Numbered from the stretch's first letter, positions 37,748 through 49,680 are shown. The stretch is DNA of 64,000 nt from Methylomonas koyamae (GCF_001644025.1 NZ_LUUK01000197.1:1-64000), one strand, 5' to 3'. The notes: generated by a model from the sequence alone, not told the origin. A program made the numbers and translations.

Positions 37748-38962
37748 ATGGCAGTAGGTCACACCGAATTTCCGATCATGCACGCCATACAGGGCGTCAA
37801 ACTCGGCACCTGCAACGCGGGGATCAAGCAAACCGTGCGCGACGACATTCTGGTCGTCGAAATGGCCGACGGCGGCAGTTGCGCGGCGGTATTCACCCAG
37901 AACGCCTTTTGCGCCGCGCCGGTTCAATTAGCCAAATCCCATTTGAGCATGGCGCCGCGCTGGCTGCTGGTGAACTCCGGCAACGCCAATGCCGGCACCG
38001 GCAAGCAAGGCCTGCAAGACGCCTTCGCCTGCTGCGCCGGCCTGGCCGGCGAAGTCGAGGGAATCGCCCAACAAGTGCTGCCGTTTTCTACCGGCGTCAT
38101 CGGCGAGCCGCTACCGGTCGCCAAGTTGACCTCCGCGCTGCCCAAGGCGGTCGCCGACCTGGCCGAGGCCCACTGGGACCAAGCCGCCCGCGCGATCATG
38201 ACCACCGATACCTTCCCGAAAGGCGCCTCGACCGTCGTCGACATCGGCGGCCACCCGGTCGCGATCACCGGCATTTCCAAGGGCGCCGGCATGATCCAAC
38301 CCAATATGGCGACGATGTTGGGCTTCATCGCCACCGACGCGACCATAGACCAAACTCTGCTGCAACAATGCCTAGCGGCGGCGACGGAAGTCTCGTTCAA
38401 CCGGATTACCGTCGATGGCGACACCTCGACCAACGATGCCTGCGTACTGCTGGCCAGCGGCACCAGCACGGCGCCGGAGATTCTGGCCGACAGCGAGCAC
38501 TACGCAAAATTCGCCGACGCAGTCACCGCCGTGTGCAAGCGGCTGGCCGAACTGATCATCCGCGACGGCGAAGGCGCCACCAAATTGATCCGCATCCGGG
38601 TCGAACAAGCTTCGAGCGCAGCCGAAGCGGTACAAGTCGCCAAGACCATCGCCCACTCGCCGCTGGTCAAAACCGCGTTCTTCGCCAGCGACCCCAACTG
38701 GGGGCGCATTCTGGCGGCGGTCGGCCGGGCCGGCGTCGTAAACCTGGTACTGGAAAACATCGAAATTTATCTGGGCACCGTCTGCATCGTCGAGAACGGC
38801 GGCCGCTCGCCGCTATATACCGAGCAAGACGGCCAACGCGTGATGAACCAGCAAGAGATTCTGGTCACGGTCCGATTGGGCCGGGGCGAGGCGTGCGAGG
38901 AAGTGCTGACCTGCGATTTCTCCTACGATTACGTCAAGATCAACGCCGAATACCGGACCTAA
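37748..38962 (+). CDS. argJ: Bifunctional ornithine acetyltransferase/N-acetylglutamate synthase ArgJ
   Basis: A 404-residue enzyme of the cyclic arginine pathway. The autocatalytic cleavage and catalytic Thr is T189 in KGAGMIQPNMATML; upstream VNSGNANA and downstream DGDTSTNDACV and NWGRI are diagnostic. The precursor splits before T189 into alpha and beta chains. It transfers acetyl from N-acetylornithine to glutamate, and possibly also uses acetyl-CoA. A mutT/thiE fusion gene begins one base after its stop. Confidence 0.96.
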   Translation: MAVGHTEFPIMHAIQGVKLGTCNAGIKQTVRDDILVVEMADGGSCAAVFTQNAFCAAPVQLAKSHLSMAPRWLLVNSGNANAGTGKQGLQDAFACCAGLAGEVEGIAQQVLPFSTGVIGEPLPVAKLTSALPKAVADLAEAHWDQAARAIMTTDTFPKGASTVVDIGGHPVAITGISKGAGMIQPNMATMLGFIATDATIDQTLLQQCLAAATEVSFNRITVDGDTSTNDACVLLASGTSTAPEILADSEHYAKFADAVTAVCKRLAELIIRDGEGATKLIRIRVEQASSAAEAVQVAKTIAHSPLVKTAFFASDPNWGRILAAVGRAGVVNLVLENIEIYLGTVCIVENGGRSPLYTEQDGQRVMNQQEILVTVRLGRGEACEEVLTCDFSYDYVKINAEYRT

Positions 38963-38963
38963 T

Positions 38964-39920
38964 ATGCTTGGCGCCAGCCGCCTCCTGCATGTCGCAGTCG
39001 GCGTGATTCGCGGCGGCGACGGCCGCATCCTGATCGCCGAACGCGCCAAGACCGCTCACCAGGGCGGACTTTGGGAGTTTCCGGGCGGTAAGGTCGAAGC
39101 CGGCGAAACGGTGCTGGAAGCCTTGTGTCGCGAGTTGTACGAAGAAGTCGGCATCCGCGTTGCCGACGCTACACCTCTGATCAAAATCGCTCACGATTAC
39201 GGCGACCGCCAGGTGTTGCTCGATGTGTGGGATATTCGGCGATTCGAAGGTCAAGCCCACGGCCGCGAAGGTCAGGCCATGCAATGGGTCGCCGCCGAAC
39301 GACTGAACGAATTCGCCTTTCCGGCCGCTAACCGCCCCATCATTGCCGCCGCGCGACTGCCCAGACACTATGCCATTCTGGAAGCCGCCACCCAACGACA
39401 AGCCTTGGACCGCTACCGCCTGTTGATCGACCAAGGCCTCCGGCTGATTCAAATCCGGCTGAAATCGCTGCCGACGGCCGAATTGGCCGCCACTCTGGAA
39501 GGCATCGCATCGGAAAGCAGCGGCACCGACACCACGTTGATGATCAACGCCGATCTGCCGATATCCGACGCCGGCTACGCTGGTTTGCACCTGAGCAGCC
39601 GGGCATTGCGCGCCTGCAAGGCTCGGCCGGCCGGCTATCGCTGGGTCGCTGCGTCGTGCCACGATTTGGCCGAGCTGCGCTTGGCGGAAGATTTGGGCTT
39701 GGATTTCGCGGTGCTGGCACCGGTCCAACCGACCTCCTCGCATCCGGGTGCTGCTGCGTTGGGTTGGGAACGCTTCGAAGCGTTGGTCGAGCGGGCCGGT
39801 TTACCGGTTTACGCGCTGGGCGGCTTGCAACGTGAAGATGGCGCCCGTGCCGCCCACGCCGGCGCGCAAGGCATCGCCGGCATCGGCGCGTTTTTGAACG
39901 CCGCTCAATCGCCGGGATAA
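38964..39920 (+). CDS. MutT-type Nudix hydrolase fused to ThiE-like domain
   Basis: A 318-residue fusion. Residues 1-~125 form a Nudix domain, with the box GKVEAGET ... [10 protein letters not shown] at ~42-64, that should remove 8-oxo-dGTP. Residues ~130-318 resemble thiamine-phosphate synthase ([46 protein letters not shown]). This fusion is typical of gammaproteobacteria near zapD and yacG. The ThiE part may not be catalytic in thiamine synthesis. The 3' end overlaps the 3' end of convergent yacG by 16 bases. Confidence 0.9.
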   Translation: MLGASRLLHVAVGVIRGGDGRILIAERAKTAHQGGLWEFPGGKVEAGETVLEALCRELYEEVGIRVADATPLIKIAHDYGDRQVLLDVWDIRRFEGQAHGREGQAMQWVAAERLNEFAFPAANRPIIAAARLPRHYAILEAATQRQALDRYRLLIDQGLRLIQIRLKSLPTAELAATLEGIASESSGTDTTLMINADLPISDAGYAGLHLSSRALRACKARPAGYRWVAASCHDLAELRLAEDLGLDFAVLAPVQPTSSHPGAAALGWERFEALVERAGLPVYALGGLQREDGARAAHAGAQGIAGIGAFLNAAQSPG

Positions 39921-40108
39921 GCGTCGTCGTCGGACGGGTCGTCGACTAGCGGTTCGCCTGGAATCTTATGGGCCTCGGTGGCCCAATCGCCCAAATCGAT
40001 CAGCTTGCAACGCTCGGAACAGAAGGGCTTGAATGCTTCGGCGGCCACCCAGGCCACCGGTTTTCGACACGTGGGGCAAGCCACTGTCGTCGTGGAACGA
40101 GTGCTCAT
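39905..40108 (-). CDS. yacG: DNA gyrase inhibitor YacG
   Basis: A 67-residue zinc protein. The zinc finger is C11, C14 (CPTC) with C30, C34 (CSERC), the exact CX2C-X15-CX3C arrangement of YacG, followed by [16 protein letters not shown] and an acidic tail. It binds GyrB and blocks DNA binding by gyrase. The start ATG shares one base with the zapD stop (TGATG), so translation is coupled. Confidence 0.95.
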   Translation of the reverse strand: MSTRSTTTVACPTCRKPVAWVAAEAFKPFCSERCKLIDLGDWATEAHKIPGEPLVDDPSDDDAYPGD

Positions 40109-40878
40109 CAGAACATGCAGCGGGTCAATTGGAAATCGATATCGTCGAGAATTTGGTTGGGGCGGTTTTCGTCGGTGGACGGCTTCATGAAGCGAATGCT
40201 GAAACGGTGTTTGCCGCCGCTGATTTCGGCGAAACACGGCAAGGCGGCCGCAATGCCGACCCGCAGCAATTGCACCGGATGGCTTTTGTCCAACGCCAAC
40301 TGAAAGAATCCAGCCTTGGCGACTTCCTGAGTCGGCACGTGGCTTTGACGAATGAAACCCAAGATCAGGTCTATCGCTATCCGGATCGCAACGAAAGGCT
40401 GGGTCCAACGCTCCAGGTCCTTTTGTTGCTCGGCCTCGTCCTGCTCCAACCAATAATGAAACGCTGGCAGATCGAACGAACAACTGCCCCCCGGTATCGA
40501 GTTGCGCTGGGAAATGCTTTGAAACAAATCGCTTTCCATGACACTGATGCCGATCTTGCCGTTAGCGCTGTACAGGCTACGGCTGGCTTGGCTGACCTCA
40601 GCCAAAATCTCCTGGAGTTTTTCGCCGTCGACACCCTGGCTGTTGGCCAGCTGATTCAAAACCTTGGTATGCCTGTCCAGCTCCTTAAGCAATTCGGATT
40701 TTAGATCGCTACGGCTAAAGATGGTCAATATATCCAACAGGACGGAGATCGCGGCGCGTTTGTCGAACACCGAGGCGCCCAACATAAAGTGACTGAGTTG
40801 TTGAAAGAGCTGCTCCAAGCGCATAAACACACGAATTCGTTCATTCAGAGGGAATTCGTAGATGGTGAGTGTATTCAA
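40108..40878 (-). CDS. zapD: Cell division protein ZapD
   Basis: A 256-residue cytoplasmic protein matching ZapD/YacF over its whole length ([42 protein letters not shown]). ZapD cross-links FtsZ filaments at midcell. It overlaps the coaE stop by ATGA and the yacG start by one base. The compact coaE-zapD-yacG order is a hallmark of gammaproteobacteria. Confidence 0.95.
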   Translation of the reverse strand: MNTLTIYEFPLNERIRVFMRLEQLFQQLSHFMLGASVFDKRAAISVLLDILTIFSRSDLKSELLKELDRHTKVLNQLANSQGVDGEKLQEILAEVSQASRSLYSANGKIGISVMESDLFQSISQRNSIPGGSCSFDLPAFHYWLEQDEAEQQKDLERWTQPFVAIRIAIDLILGFIRQSHVPTQEVAKAGFFQLALDKSHPVQLLRVGIAAALPCFAEISGGKHRFSIRFMKPSTDENRPNQILDDIDFQLTRCMF

Positions 40879-41486
40879 GCCGTGGGTGTCCTAACAGAGG
40901 CTAATAAATTATAGGAATTGTGCAGGCTTTTAACTTGTTCTGCAAGCCGGTCGGGATCGCCGCCGTTGTCCAAAACGTCGTCGGCCCGCGCCAGGCGCGC
41001 CTCTCGGGAAAGCTGACTGGCGATAATCGCCCGCGCCTGATCGATTGCCAATCCGTCCCGAGCCAACACCCGTTGCAGTTGATTCTCCGGCGGGCAATCG
41101 ACCACCAACACCCTATCCACCCGACGATCGCCATCGGTTTCCAGCAATAAGGGCACCGCGACGATGACGTAGGACCCAGTCAAACCCTCGACTTGTCTAG
41201 CGATTTCGGTATAGACCAAGGGATGCAATATGGCTTCCAAACGGCGCTTTTGCTCGGGATCGGCAAACACCTTGGCCCGCAATGCGGCTCGGTCCAGCGA
41301 GCCGTCGGCATGTAAAACCGCGCTTCCGAACGCCGCGACGATGTCTTGCAAGGCCGGCTGACCGGGTTCGACCAATTGCCGGGCAATCAGATCGGCATCG
41401 ACGATGGGCACGTCCAGCGCCTCGAACAGCCGGCAAACCGTGGATTTGCCGCAGCCGATGCCGCCGGTCAAGCCGATCGTCAACAT
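40875..41486 (-). CDS. coaE: Dephospho-CoA kinase CoaE
   Basis: A 203-residue P-loop kinase with Walker A GLTGGIGCGKST (residues 6-17), DVPIVDADLIARQLVEPG and a lid region with conserved Arg. It performs the last step of coenzyme A synthesis. The ATG at 41486 shares one base with the pilD stop and its own stop overlaps the zapD start, so pilD-coaE-zapD-yacG are translated as a chain. Confidence 0.95.
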   Translation of the reverse strand: MLTIGLTGGIGCGKSTVCRLFEALDVPIVDADLIARQLVEPGQPALQDIVAAFGSAVLHADGSLDRAALRAKVFADPEQKRRLEAILHPLVYTEIARQVEGLTGSYVIVAVPLLLETDGDRRVDRVLVVDCPPENQLQRVLARDGLAIDQARAIIASQLSREARLARADDVLDNGGDPDRLAEQVKSLHNSYNLLASVRTPTA

Positions 41487-42352
41487 CAATTCAATCCGGC
41501 AAAATGCAGATACCAGCGGTTGATGTCGTCGCCCCACAGCATGGCGATCCAACCGGCCGCCGCCAGATAAGGCCCGAACGGAATCGGCTTGGACGCTTCG
41601 CGCCGCCCGGTCGCGATCATCGTCACGCCGACCAACGCGCCCAACAGCGACGACAGCAACACAATCTGCGGCAGATACTGCCAACCGAACCAGGCGCCAA
41701 GTAGGGCCAATAACTTGAAATCGCCGAAGCCCATCCCTTCCTTGCCGGTCAGCAGTTTGAAGCCCTGGTAAACGCTCCACAGTACCCAATAGCCAGCCGC
41801 CGCGCCGATGATCGCATCGCGCGGTTCGGCATAGACACCGAACAAACTCAGCAACAAACCCAGCCACAACATCGGCAAAGTGATGCTGTCGGGCAACAAT
41901 TGATGGTCGAAATCAATGAAACTCAACGCAATCAAGCTCCAGGTCAACAACAAACCGAATGCCAACCCCAGCCCGAAGCCCAACTTCCAGGCCACCAGCG
42001 CGGAACACAGTCCGGTAAACGCCTCGACCAATGGATAGCGCCAAGCGATAGGGGTAGCGCAGTTCGCGCACCGGCCAGCCAACAGTAAATAGCTCAACAC
42101 CGGAATGTTCTGATAGGCCTTGATCGGCGCGTTACAGGCCGGACAATGCGAAGCCGGCCACATCAGATTGAAAGCCTCGGTGGGCTCCGAATACGGCAGT
42201 TGTAAAAACTCGTGGCAATCGCGCCGCCAATCGCGTTGCAGCATCACCGGCAAACGGTAAATCACCACATTCAAGAAACTGCCGACCAGTAGACCTAGCA
42301 GTAGCGCCACGCCAATCAGCAGCGGCGGAAATTGTTCCAACATCGTCAGCAT
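41486..42352 (-). CDS. pilD: Type IV prepilin peptidase PilD
   Basis: A 288-residue polytopic membrane enzyme. Two CxxC zinc pairs (CPAC and CANC) lie in the cytoplasmic N-terminal domain. The catalytic aspartates are in FIDFDHQLLPD and GMGFGDFKLL. It cleaves and N-methylates type IV prepilins and type II pseudopilins. It follows pilC by 48 bases in the pilB-pilC-pilD cluster. Confidence 0.95.
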   Translation of the reverse strand: MLTMLEQFPPLLIGVALLLGLLVGSFLNVVIYRLPVMLQRDWRRDCHEFLQLPYSEPTEAFNLMWPASHCPACNAPIKAYQNIPVLSYLLLAGRCANCATPIAWRYPLVEAFTGLCSALVAWKLGFGLGLAFGLLLTWSLIALSFIDFDHQLLPDSITLPMLWLGLLLSLFGVYAEPRDAIIGAAAGYWVLWSVYQGFKLLTGKEGMGFGDFKLLALLGAWFGWQYLPQIVLLSSLLGALVGVTMIATGRREASKPIPFGPYLAAAGWIAMLWGDDINRWYLHFAGLN

Positions 42353-42400
42353 AAAATCTCGCGGAAATCCCGCCCGGCCAAACCGATCAGCGGAGGACGC

Positions 42401-43618
42401 CTACATCGCGGCGCCGAGCTTGAAGATGGGTAAATACATCGCGATGATCAAGCCGCCGACCAATACGCCCAAGATGGCCATGATGATCGGCTCCATCAGG
42501 CTGCTGAGGTTGTCGACCAGGTTGTCTACCTCTTCTTCGAAGAAATCCGCCACCTTATCCAACATCGCATCGATAGAGCCGGATTCCTCGCCGATGGCGA
42601 CCATTTGCACCACCATATTCGGAAACATGCCGGTTTGTTCCAACGCCACCTTCAACTGCTGACCGGTGGATACTTCGTCGCGGACGCTCATTACCGCATC
42701 ATGAAACAGAATATTGCCGCAAGCGCCGGCCACCGACACCAAGGCCTCGACCAGCGGCACGCCGGCCGCCGACATCGTCGATAGCGTGCGAGCAAAACGG
42801 GCGATCGCCGATTTTTCCAAAATCATGCCGACCACCGGAATCTTCAACAGCGTTCTATCGAGAAAATGGTTAAACGCCTGCGAGCGTTTCTTGAAGTAGA
42901 CAAAGGTATAACCGCCGCCGCCGATCACCAGCAACACCGCCCACCACCATTCCTGTACCCAGGCAGACAAGCCGATCACGAATTGAGTGAAGGCCGGCAG
43001 GTCGGCGCCGAAACTTTTAAACAAGTCCTCGAACACCGGCACCACGAAAATCAGCAAAATCGCGGTCACGATGAAGGCAACCACCAACACCGCGACCGGG
43101 TAGGTCAGTGCCTTTTTGACCTTTTTCTTGATCGACTCGGTTTTTTCCTTGTAGGTGGCAATCTTGTCCAGCAAGGTTTCCAACACCCCGGCATGCTCGC
43201 CCGCGGCGACCAAATTGCAGAACAAATCGTCGAAATAGATAGGCCGTTTCGCCAAGGCCTGGGCCATGGTGTCGCCGCCTTCGATGTCGGCCTTGATCGC
43301 CAGCAACAGCTCGGCCATGCTGGGATTGTCGTGGCCGCGGCCGATAATGTCGAAGGACTGCACCAGCGGCACGCCGGCTTCCAACATCGTCGCCAACTGT
43401 CTGGCAAATATCGCGATATCCGCGCTGGTGATTTTCTGCACCTTGGCGCCGAATAGCGGCTTAGCCTTGCGCTTGATGCCGACGACGCGTATCCCCATCC
43501 GCCGCAGCTCGGTTCGGGCAATCACTTCGCTTTTGGCCATGATCGTACCCTTGGTTTTTTTGTTTTGCTTATCGAAACCGTCCCAATTGAACTCGATTTG
43601 CTCGTCTTGCTTTGCCAT
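42401..43618 (-). CDS. pilC: Type IV pilus assembly platform protein PilC
   Basis: A 405-residue inner-membrane protein with two repeated GspF domains. Membrane helices lie near residues ~175-200, ~220-240 and ~380-400. Typical motifs include FARQLATMLEAGVPLVQSF and FARTLSTMSAAGVPLVEAL, one in each repeat. It couples the PilB ATPase to pilin assembly. It starts two bases after the pilB stop. Confidence 0.95.
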   Translation of the reverse strand: MAKQDEQIEFNWDGFDKQNKKTKGTIMAKSEVIARTELRRMGIRVVGIKRKAKPLFGAKVQKITSADIAIFARQLATMLEAGVPLVQSFDIIGRGHDNPSMAELLLAIKADIEGGDTMAQALAKRPIYFDDLFCNLVAAGEHAGVLETLLDKIATYKEKTESIKKKVKKALTYPVAVLVVAFIVTAILLIFVVPVFEDLFKSFGADLPAFTQFVIGLSAWVQEWWWAVLLVIGGGGYTFVYFKKRSQAFNHFLDRTLLKIPVVGMILEKSAIARFARTLSTMSAAGVPLVEALVSVAGACGNILFHDAVMSVRDEVSTGQQLKVALEQTGMFPNMVVQMVAIGEESGSIDAMLDKVADFFEEEVDNLVDNLSSLMEPIIMAILGVLVGGLIIAMYLPIFKLGAAM

Positions 43619-43620
43619 GT

Positions 43621-45336
43621 TTATTCCTTGGTGACGCGGTCGATTTCTTCGAGCGACGTAATACCCTGCCGTATTTTTAATAAGCCGGAAGCCCTAAGGT
43701 CGTTGATGCCTTCGGTTTTGGACAGCGCGGCCATGTCCATGGCATTGCCGCCACGCAAAATCAACGCGCGCATCGCTTCGCTGATCGGCATCACCTGATA
43801 GATACCCACCCGCCCCTTGTAGCCATTGTTGCAATGCTCGCAACCGACCGGTTCGTAAATTTTGAAGGTGCCGATTTCTTCCTTACTAAAGCCGGCCGAC
43901 AACCAGATGTTTTCCGGAAAGTCGGCCTCCTTCTTGCAATGCTCGCAAAGCCGCCGCGCCAAGCGCTGGGCCATGATCAGATTCACCGCCGACACGATAT
44001 TGAACGGCTCTATCCCCATCTGCACCAAGCGATTGATGGTTTGCGGCGCGTCGTTGGTGTGGAGGGTCGACAATACCAAGTGACCGGTTTGCGCTGCCTT
44101 GACCGCGATGCTGGCGGTTTCCAGGTCGCGGATCTCGCCGACCATGATGATATCCGGGTCTTGCCTCAAAAAAGCCCGCAAGGCTTCGGCGAAGGTCAAG
44201 CCGGCTTTGGCATTGACGTTGACCTGATTGATACCTTCGACCGTGATCTCGACCGGATCTTCGGCGGTCGAAATGTTCCGCTCGACGCTGTTCAGAATGT
44301 TCAAGCCGGTGTACAGCGACACCGTCTTACCGCTACCGGTTGGCCCGGTCACCAACACCATCCCGTAGGGCCGGTGAATGGCGTCCAAAAAGTTTTTTTG
44401 TTGAACAGGCTCGAAACCCAATTTTTCGATACCGATCTGGGCGCTGGTGGGATCGAGTATCCGCATCACCACTTTTTCGCCGAACAGCGTCGGACAGGTA
44501 TTCACCCGGAAATCGATGGCCCGATTCTTGGAAATTTGCATTTTGATCCGGCCGTCCTGGGGCACCCGCCGCTCGGCGATGTCCATTTTCGACATGACCT
44601 TGATCCGGGATATGATCCGATTGGCAATACCGACCGGCGGACTGGCGACTTCGGACAAAATGCCGTCGGCCCGAAACCGGATCCGGAACTTCTTCTCGAA
44701 CGGCTCCATGTGAATATCCGAAACGCCGCGCTTGATCGAATCGAGCAGAATTTTGTTGACGAAACGGACGATGGGCGCATCGTCGATGTCCGAACCGCCG
44801 ACTTCCTCGGCCGGCTTGGCTTCGTCGCCGGCGGAGATATCGATGTTGTCCAGGTCGTCGTCGAGCAAATCCTTCATTGATGTATCGGCCGCTTCCAGCG
44901 CGGTATCGATCATCTTCATCAATTTGTCTTCTTCGACCAGAATGTTCTCGGTATTGTGCCGAGTATGGAACTTGATCTCGTCCAGCGCCTGGAAATTGGT
45001 CGGATCGGCGGTGGCGACGAACAAGCGGTTACCGCGTTTGAACAGTGGCAGAGCGTGATGTTGGCGGATCAGCTTTTCGCTGACCATTTTGATAGGCAAC
45101 GACGCCACATCTATCGCATCCAAATCGAAAAACGGCACGCCGAACTCGGCGGAAGCGATGGAGGCCACGGTCCGACTGTCGAGCACTTTATGCTCGACCA
45201 GATAACTGACGAAGGCTTGCTTGCGTTTTTGGGCTTCTTGCAGATAGGCGGCGGCAGTCTCTTCAGTCAACAGGCCTTTTTGGATCAGGCACTTGGCCAA
45301 GCCGCTGAAATGAATATTGGAAGGAGCTGTCGCCAT
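43621..45336 (-). CDS. pilB: Type IV pilus extension ATPase PilB
   Basis: A 571-residue assembly ATPase. An N-terminal MshEN/GspE-N domain (~1-160) is followed by Walker A GPTGSGKT, STAEDPVEI, Walker B DIIMVGEIRDLETA and the His box LSTLHTNDAP. A zinc site is formed by two pairs of cysteines (CEHCKKEADF, VGCEHCNNGYKG). It drives pilus extension with PilC. It heads the chain pilB-pilC-pilD-coaE-zapD-yacG, which shares tight spacing throughout. Confidence 0.96.
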   Translation of the reverse strand: MATAPSNIHFSGLAKCLIQKGLLTEETAAAYLQEAQKRKQAFVSYLVEHKVLDSRTVASIASAEFGVPFFDLDAIDVASLPIKMVSEKLIRQHHALPLFKRGNRLFVATADPTNFQALDEIKFHTRHNTENILVEEDKLMKMIDTALEAADTSMKDLLDDDLDNIDISAGDEAKPAEEVGGSDIDDAPIVRFVNKILLDSIKRGVSDIHMEPFEKKFRIRFRADGILSEVASPPVGIANRIISRIKVMSKMDIAERRVPQDGRIKMQISKNRAIDFRVNTCPTLFGEKVVMRILDPTSAQIGIEKLGFEPVQQKNFLDAIHRPYGMVLVTGPTGSGKTVSLYTGLNILNSVERNISTAEDPVEITVEGINQVNVNAKAGLTFAEALRAFLRQDPDIIMVGEIRDLETASIAVKAAQTGHLVLSTLHTNDAPQTINRLVQMGIEPFNIVSAVNLIMAQRLARRLCEHCKKEADFPENIWLSAGFSKEEIGTFKIYEPVGCEHCNNGYKGRVGIYQVMPISEAMRALILRGGNAMDMAALSKTEGINDLRASGLLKIRQGITSLEEIDRVTKE

Positions 45337-45443
45337 GAAATCGAGTCGGGAATGGATTTACTGGAAGTTTAGGCTGCAACTATAGATGATGTAAGGATTT
45401 AATCCAAACTCCACGTCGCGCCTAAATCGACTCCGCAGGCATC

Positions 45444-45474
45444 GGCACTGCCGGCCCGACTGGCCGGCAGTGCC
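45444..45474 (-). terminator. Perfect 13-bp hairpin after thiC
   Basis: Arms 45444-45456 and 45462-45474 are perfectly complementary (GGCACTGCCGGCC and GGCCGGCAGTGCC) around a five-base loop. The hairpin begins ten bases after the thiC stop. The following bases are not a T-run, so it may act by RNA stabilisation or as an incomplete terminator. Confidence 0.6.
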
Positions 45475-45483
45475 TAAAGAGCC

Positions 45484-47367
<1,884 letters not shown>

Positions 47368-47401
47368 TCAGAATAAATCGCGAGCGCAGGGAAAAGATTT
47401 G

Positions 47402-47491
47402 GGCTTTCCTACGCCGGCATTAACCGGTTCAGGTTCGAAGGGTTTTTCTCAGCTTTCCGGATTAAAGTTTCGACGGAAAGCACCCCTAGCC
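47402..47491 (-). ncRNA. TPP riboswitch in thiC leader
   Basis: The minus strand shows the conserved TPP aptamer in order: GGGGTGC, CTGAGA, ACCCTTCGAACCTG and the AATGCCGGCGTAGG core. A short P1 stem (GGCT / AGCC) closes it. It ends ~50 bases before the thiC start, room for an expression platform that hides the ribosome site GGAG. Known behaviour: TPP binding represses thiC. Confidence 0.95.
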
Positions 47492-47629
47492 TTTCAGGTG
47501 GTCGCTTACGGTATATGATTATGTTTGGAAATGCAAGTCCGCCAAGGACTAATCCCAACACAAAAAGCTTATAAAACAATGGGTTTTAGCCTTTTGCACC
47601 CAACAAGCCAGCTAAATTTAACCGCCTCG

Positions 47630-49264
47630 ATGACTTCGCCCGAAACGCCTCACGACAAGCTGGCCAGCCACTTCGCCGACTTCCTGACCTCGCGCAGCGT
47701 TGTCTCAAGCGCCGACAACACCCGCCTTTACGCGCTGGCGAAAACGCTGGCCGAACAACAAGCCGCCGGCCATAGCTGTATCGAGCTGGACCCGGCCGAC
47801 GCCAATTTGCTGCTGGCGTCCGGCCTAGCCTCAAATAACGCATTGACGCCGTTGATCGTTGAATCCCAGCGTCTCTACCTGCGCCGATATTGGCAGTACG
47901 AATCCCGACTGGCCATGCAACTGGCAACGCTCGCCGCCATTCAATTCGACATACTCGACCCGGAACCCGCGCTGGCGCGGCATTTCCCGACGGACCGACA
48001 GGAGTCCGACGCGCAGCAACAGGCGGCGCGCGCGGCGTTAACCCAAGCATTGACGGTCGTCACCGGCGGACCCGGCACCGGCAAGACCACCACGGTTTTG
48101 AAAATCCTCGCCTTATTGCTGGAACTGAACCCAAACCCGCCATTCATCGCCTTGGCGGCGCCGACCGGCAAGGCGGCGATGCGTCTGCAACAAACAATCG
48201 TTGCCAATAAAGCCCATCTGAATTGCCCGGAAACGATCAAACAAGCCGTACCGGAAAGCGCCTGCACACTACACCGCCTACTCGGCGCCAAACCGCCATC
48301 CCCGTACTTCCGTCACAATGCCGACTTCCCGCTACCCTACGACGTGGTCGTAGTCGACGAAACGTCGATGGTCGACCTCGCCTTAATGAGCAAACTGGTC
48401 GACGCGCTAAAACCGGGCGCGCGCCTGATTCTGCTCGGCGACAAGGACCAACTCGCGTCGGTCGAAGCCGGCGCGGTGTTGGCGGACATTGCTCGCGGAC
48501 TACCGGAGCAAACCGTCGAGCTGCGCCACTCGCACCGTTTTCAAGGGCAAATCAAGGCGCTGGCCGAGGCCGTCCATCGCGGCGACGCCGAACAAGCCTG
48601 GCAATTGCTGCTGACCGGCGACGACGCGATCCACCGACTAAAACACGACGCGATCAGCTATATCGGCGAGCGCTATCGCCGCTATTTCGAACTGATAGCG
48701 GCCGGGGCCGGGCTGAACGAAATCTTCACCGAGTTCCAGCGTTTCCAGGTGCTATGCGCCAATCAACAAGGTCCGTACGGGGCAGAAGACATCAACCGTC
48801 GCGTGGAACGCGCCGCCGCCCAAGCATGGCCGCAGAGCATCGGCCATACCTGGTACCCCGGCAGGCCAGTGATGATTTCCCGCAACCACGCGGCTACCCA
48901 ACTATACAACGGCGATATCGGCATCTGCCTGCCGGACCCCGCCGACGGCCAACCGCGCGTCTATTTTCCGGACCGTGACGGATTTCGCGGTCTGCGCCCT
49001 GCTCGGCTGCCCGCGTGCGAAACGGTTTACGCAATGACCATTCATAAAAGCCAGGGCTCCGAGTTCGACGAGGCAATGCTGGTACTGCCGGAACGCGCCA
49101 ATCCGGTGCTCAGCAGGGAATTGCTGTACACCGGCATCACCCGGGCGAAACACCGAGTAAGCGTGTTCGCCGAGCGCGACATCTTCGAAACCTGCGTCGC
49201 CCGCCCAAGCGTCAGACACAGCGGCTTGGGCGAAAAGCTAATCGCGACCGGGAGCCAAGCATGA
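47630..49264 (+). CDS. recD: RecD-like exodeoxyribonuclease V alpha subunit / superfamily 1 helicase
   Basis: With the ATG at 47630 the protein is 544 residues; a start at 47579 is also possible. The helicase motifs are Walker A GGPGTGKTTTV, Walker B VVVDETSMVD, IDxQ-like LLGDKDQLASVEAGAVL, HSHRFQG and the C-terminal MTIHKSQGSEF and YTGITRAKHRVSVF. This is the RecD subunit of RecBCD, a 5'-3' helicase. recB and recC, usually immediately upstream, are absent from the window; the gene starts instead after the divergent thiC riboswitch. It overlaps a small hypothetical gene by ATGA. Confidence 0.85.
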   Translation: MTSPETPHDKLASHFADFLTSRSVVSSADNTRLYALAKTLAEQQAAGHSCIELDPADANLLLASGLASNNALTPLIVESQRLYLRRYWQYESRLAMQLATLAAIQFDILDPEPALARHFPTDRQESDAQQQAARAALTQALTVVTGGPGTGKTTTVLKILALLLELNPNPPFIALAAPTGKAAMRLQQTIVANKAHLNCPETIKQAVPESACTLHRLLGAKPPSPYFRHNADFPLPYDVVVVDETSMVDLALMSKLVDALKPGARLILLGDKDQLASVEAGAVLADIARGLPEQTVELRHSHRFQGQIKALAEAVHRGDAEQAWQLLLTGDDAIHRLKHDAISYIGERYRRYFELIAAGAGLNEIFTEFQRFQVLCANQQGPYGAEDINRRVERAAAQAWPQSIGHTWYPGRPVMISRNHAATQLYNGDIGICLPDPADGQPRVYFPDRDGFRGLRPARLPACETVYAMTIHKSQGSEFDEAMLVLPERANPVLSRELLYTGITRAKHRVSVFAERDIFETCVARPSVRHSGLGEKLIATGSQA

Positions 49265-49680
49265 AAACGACCAAAAAACGCTGCAAACAACTATTGAGAG
49301 ACATTGAGGGACAAGCCGGCGAATTGGCGATGCTGACCGACGGGCTGAGCTTGCTGAGCGAACTCCACACTCTGGCGCGGCGGGTCTTGGAATTGGCGAA
49401 CACACTGACCTTGCAAACCGAAGATCTGAAGAAGAAACACTACCTAAGCGCGCTAATCTCGTCCGAGGCCTTAGGCGAACTGGCCGAAATCGCCGACACC
49501 GACGCCGCCAGCCAACTCGAAGACCGGCTGTTTGCGGCAAACGCGGACTCGCCGGTGGCAAGCGACCGATTTTTTCAGGAGTTATTGGAGAAAATCGACG
49601 CGCGTTTCGCGCGTCTGACCGATGCGATACAGGATTTACTACATCTGGCCGAGCTGGATCCAGACCGGGAAGACGATTAG
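49261..49680 (+). CDS. Hypothetical coiled-coil protein coupled to recD
   Basis: A 139-residue protein, predicted helical throughout, with heptad-like leucine patterns (LLSELHTLARRVLELANTLTLQTEDL) and an acidic C-terminus. It has no signal peptide, cysteines or catalytic motif. Its start overlaps the recD stop (ATGA), which implies co-translation and possibly interaction. I do not recognise the family. Confidence 0.55.
   Translation: MKTTKKRCKQLLRDIEGQAGELAMLTDGLSLLSELHTLARRVLELANTLTLQTEDLKKKHYLSALISSEALGELAEIADTDAASQLEDRLFAANADSPVASDRFFQELLEKIDARFARLTDAIQDLLHLAELDPDREDD

Noticed and set aside
37585-39006. A 473-codon plus-strand frame across tusA-like and argJ
   Set aside because: It is out of frame with ArgJ, which is certain by its motifs; the product is Arg-rich and shows no domain.
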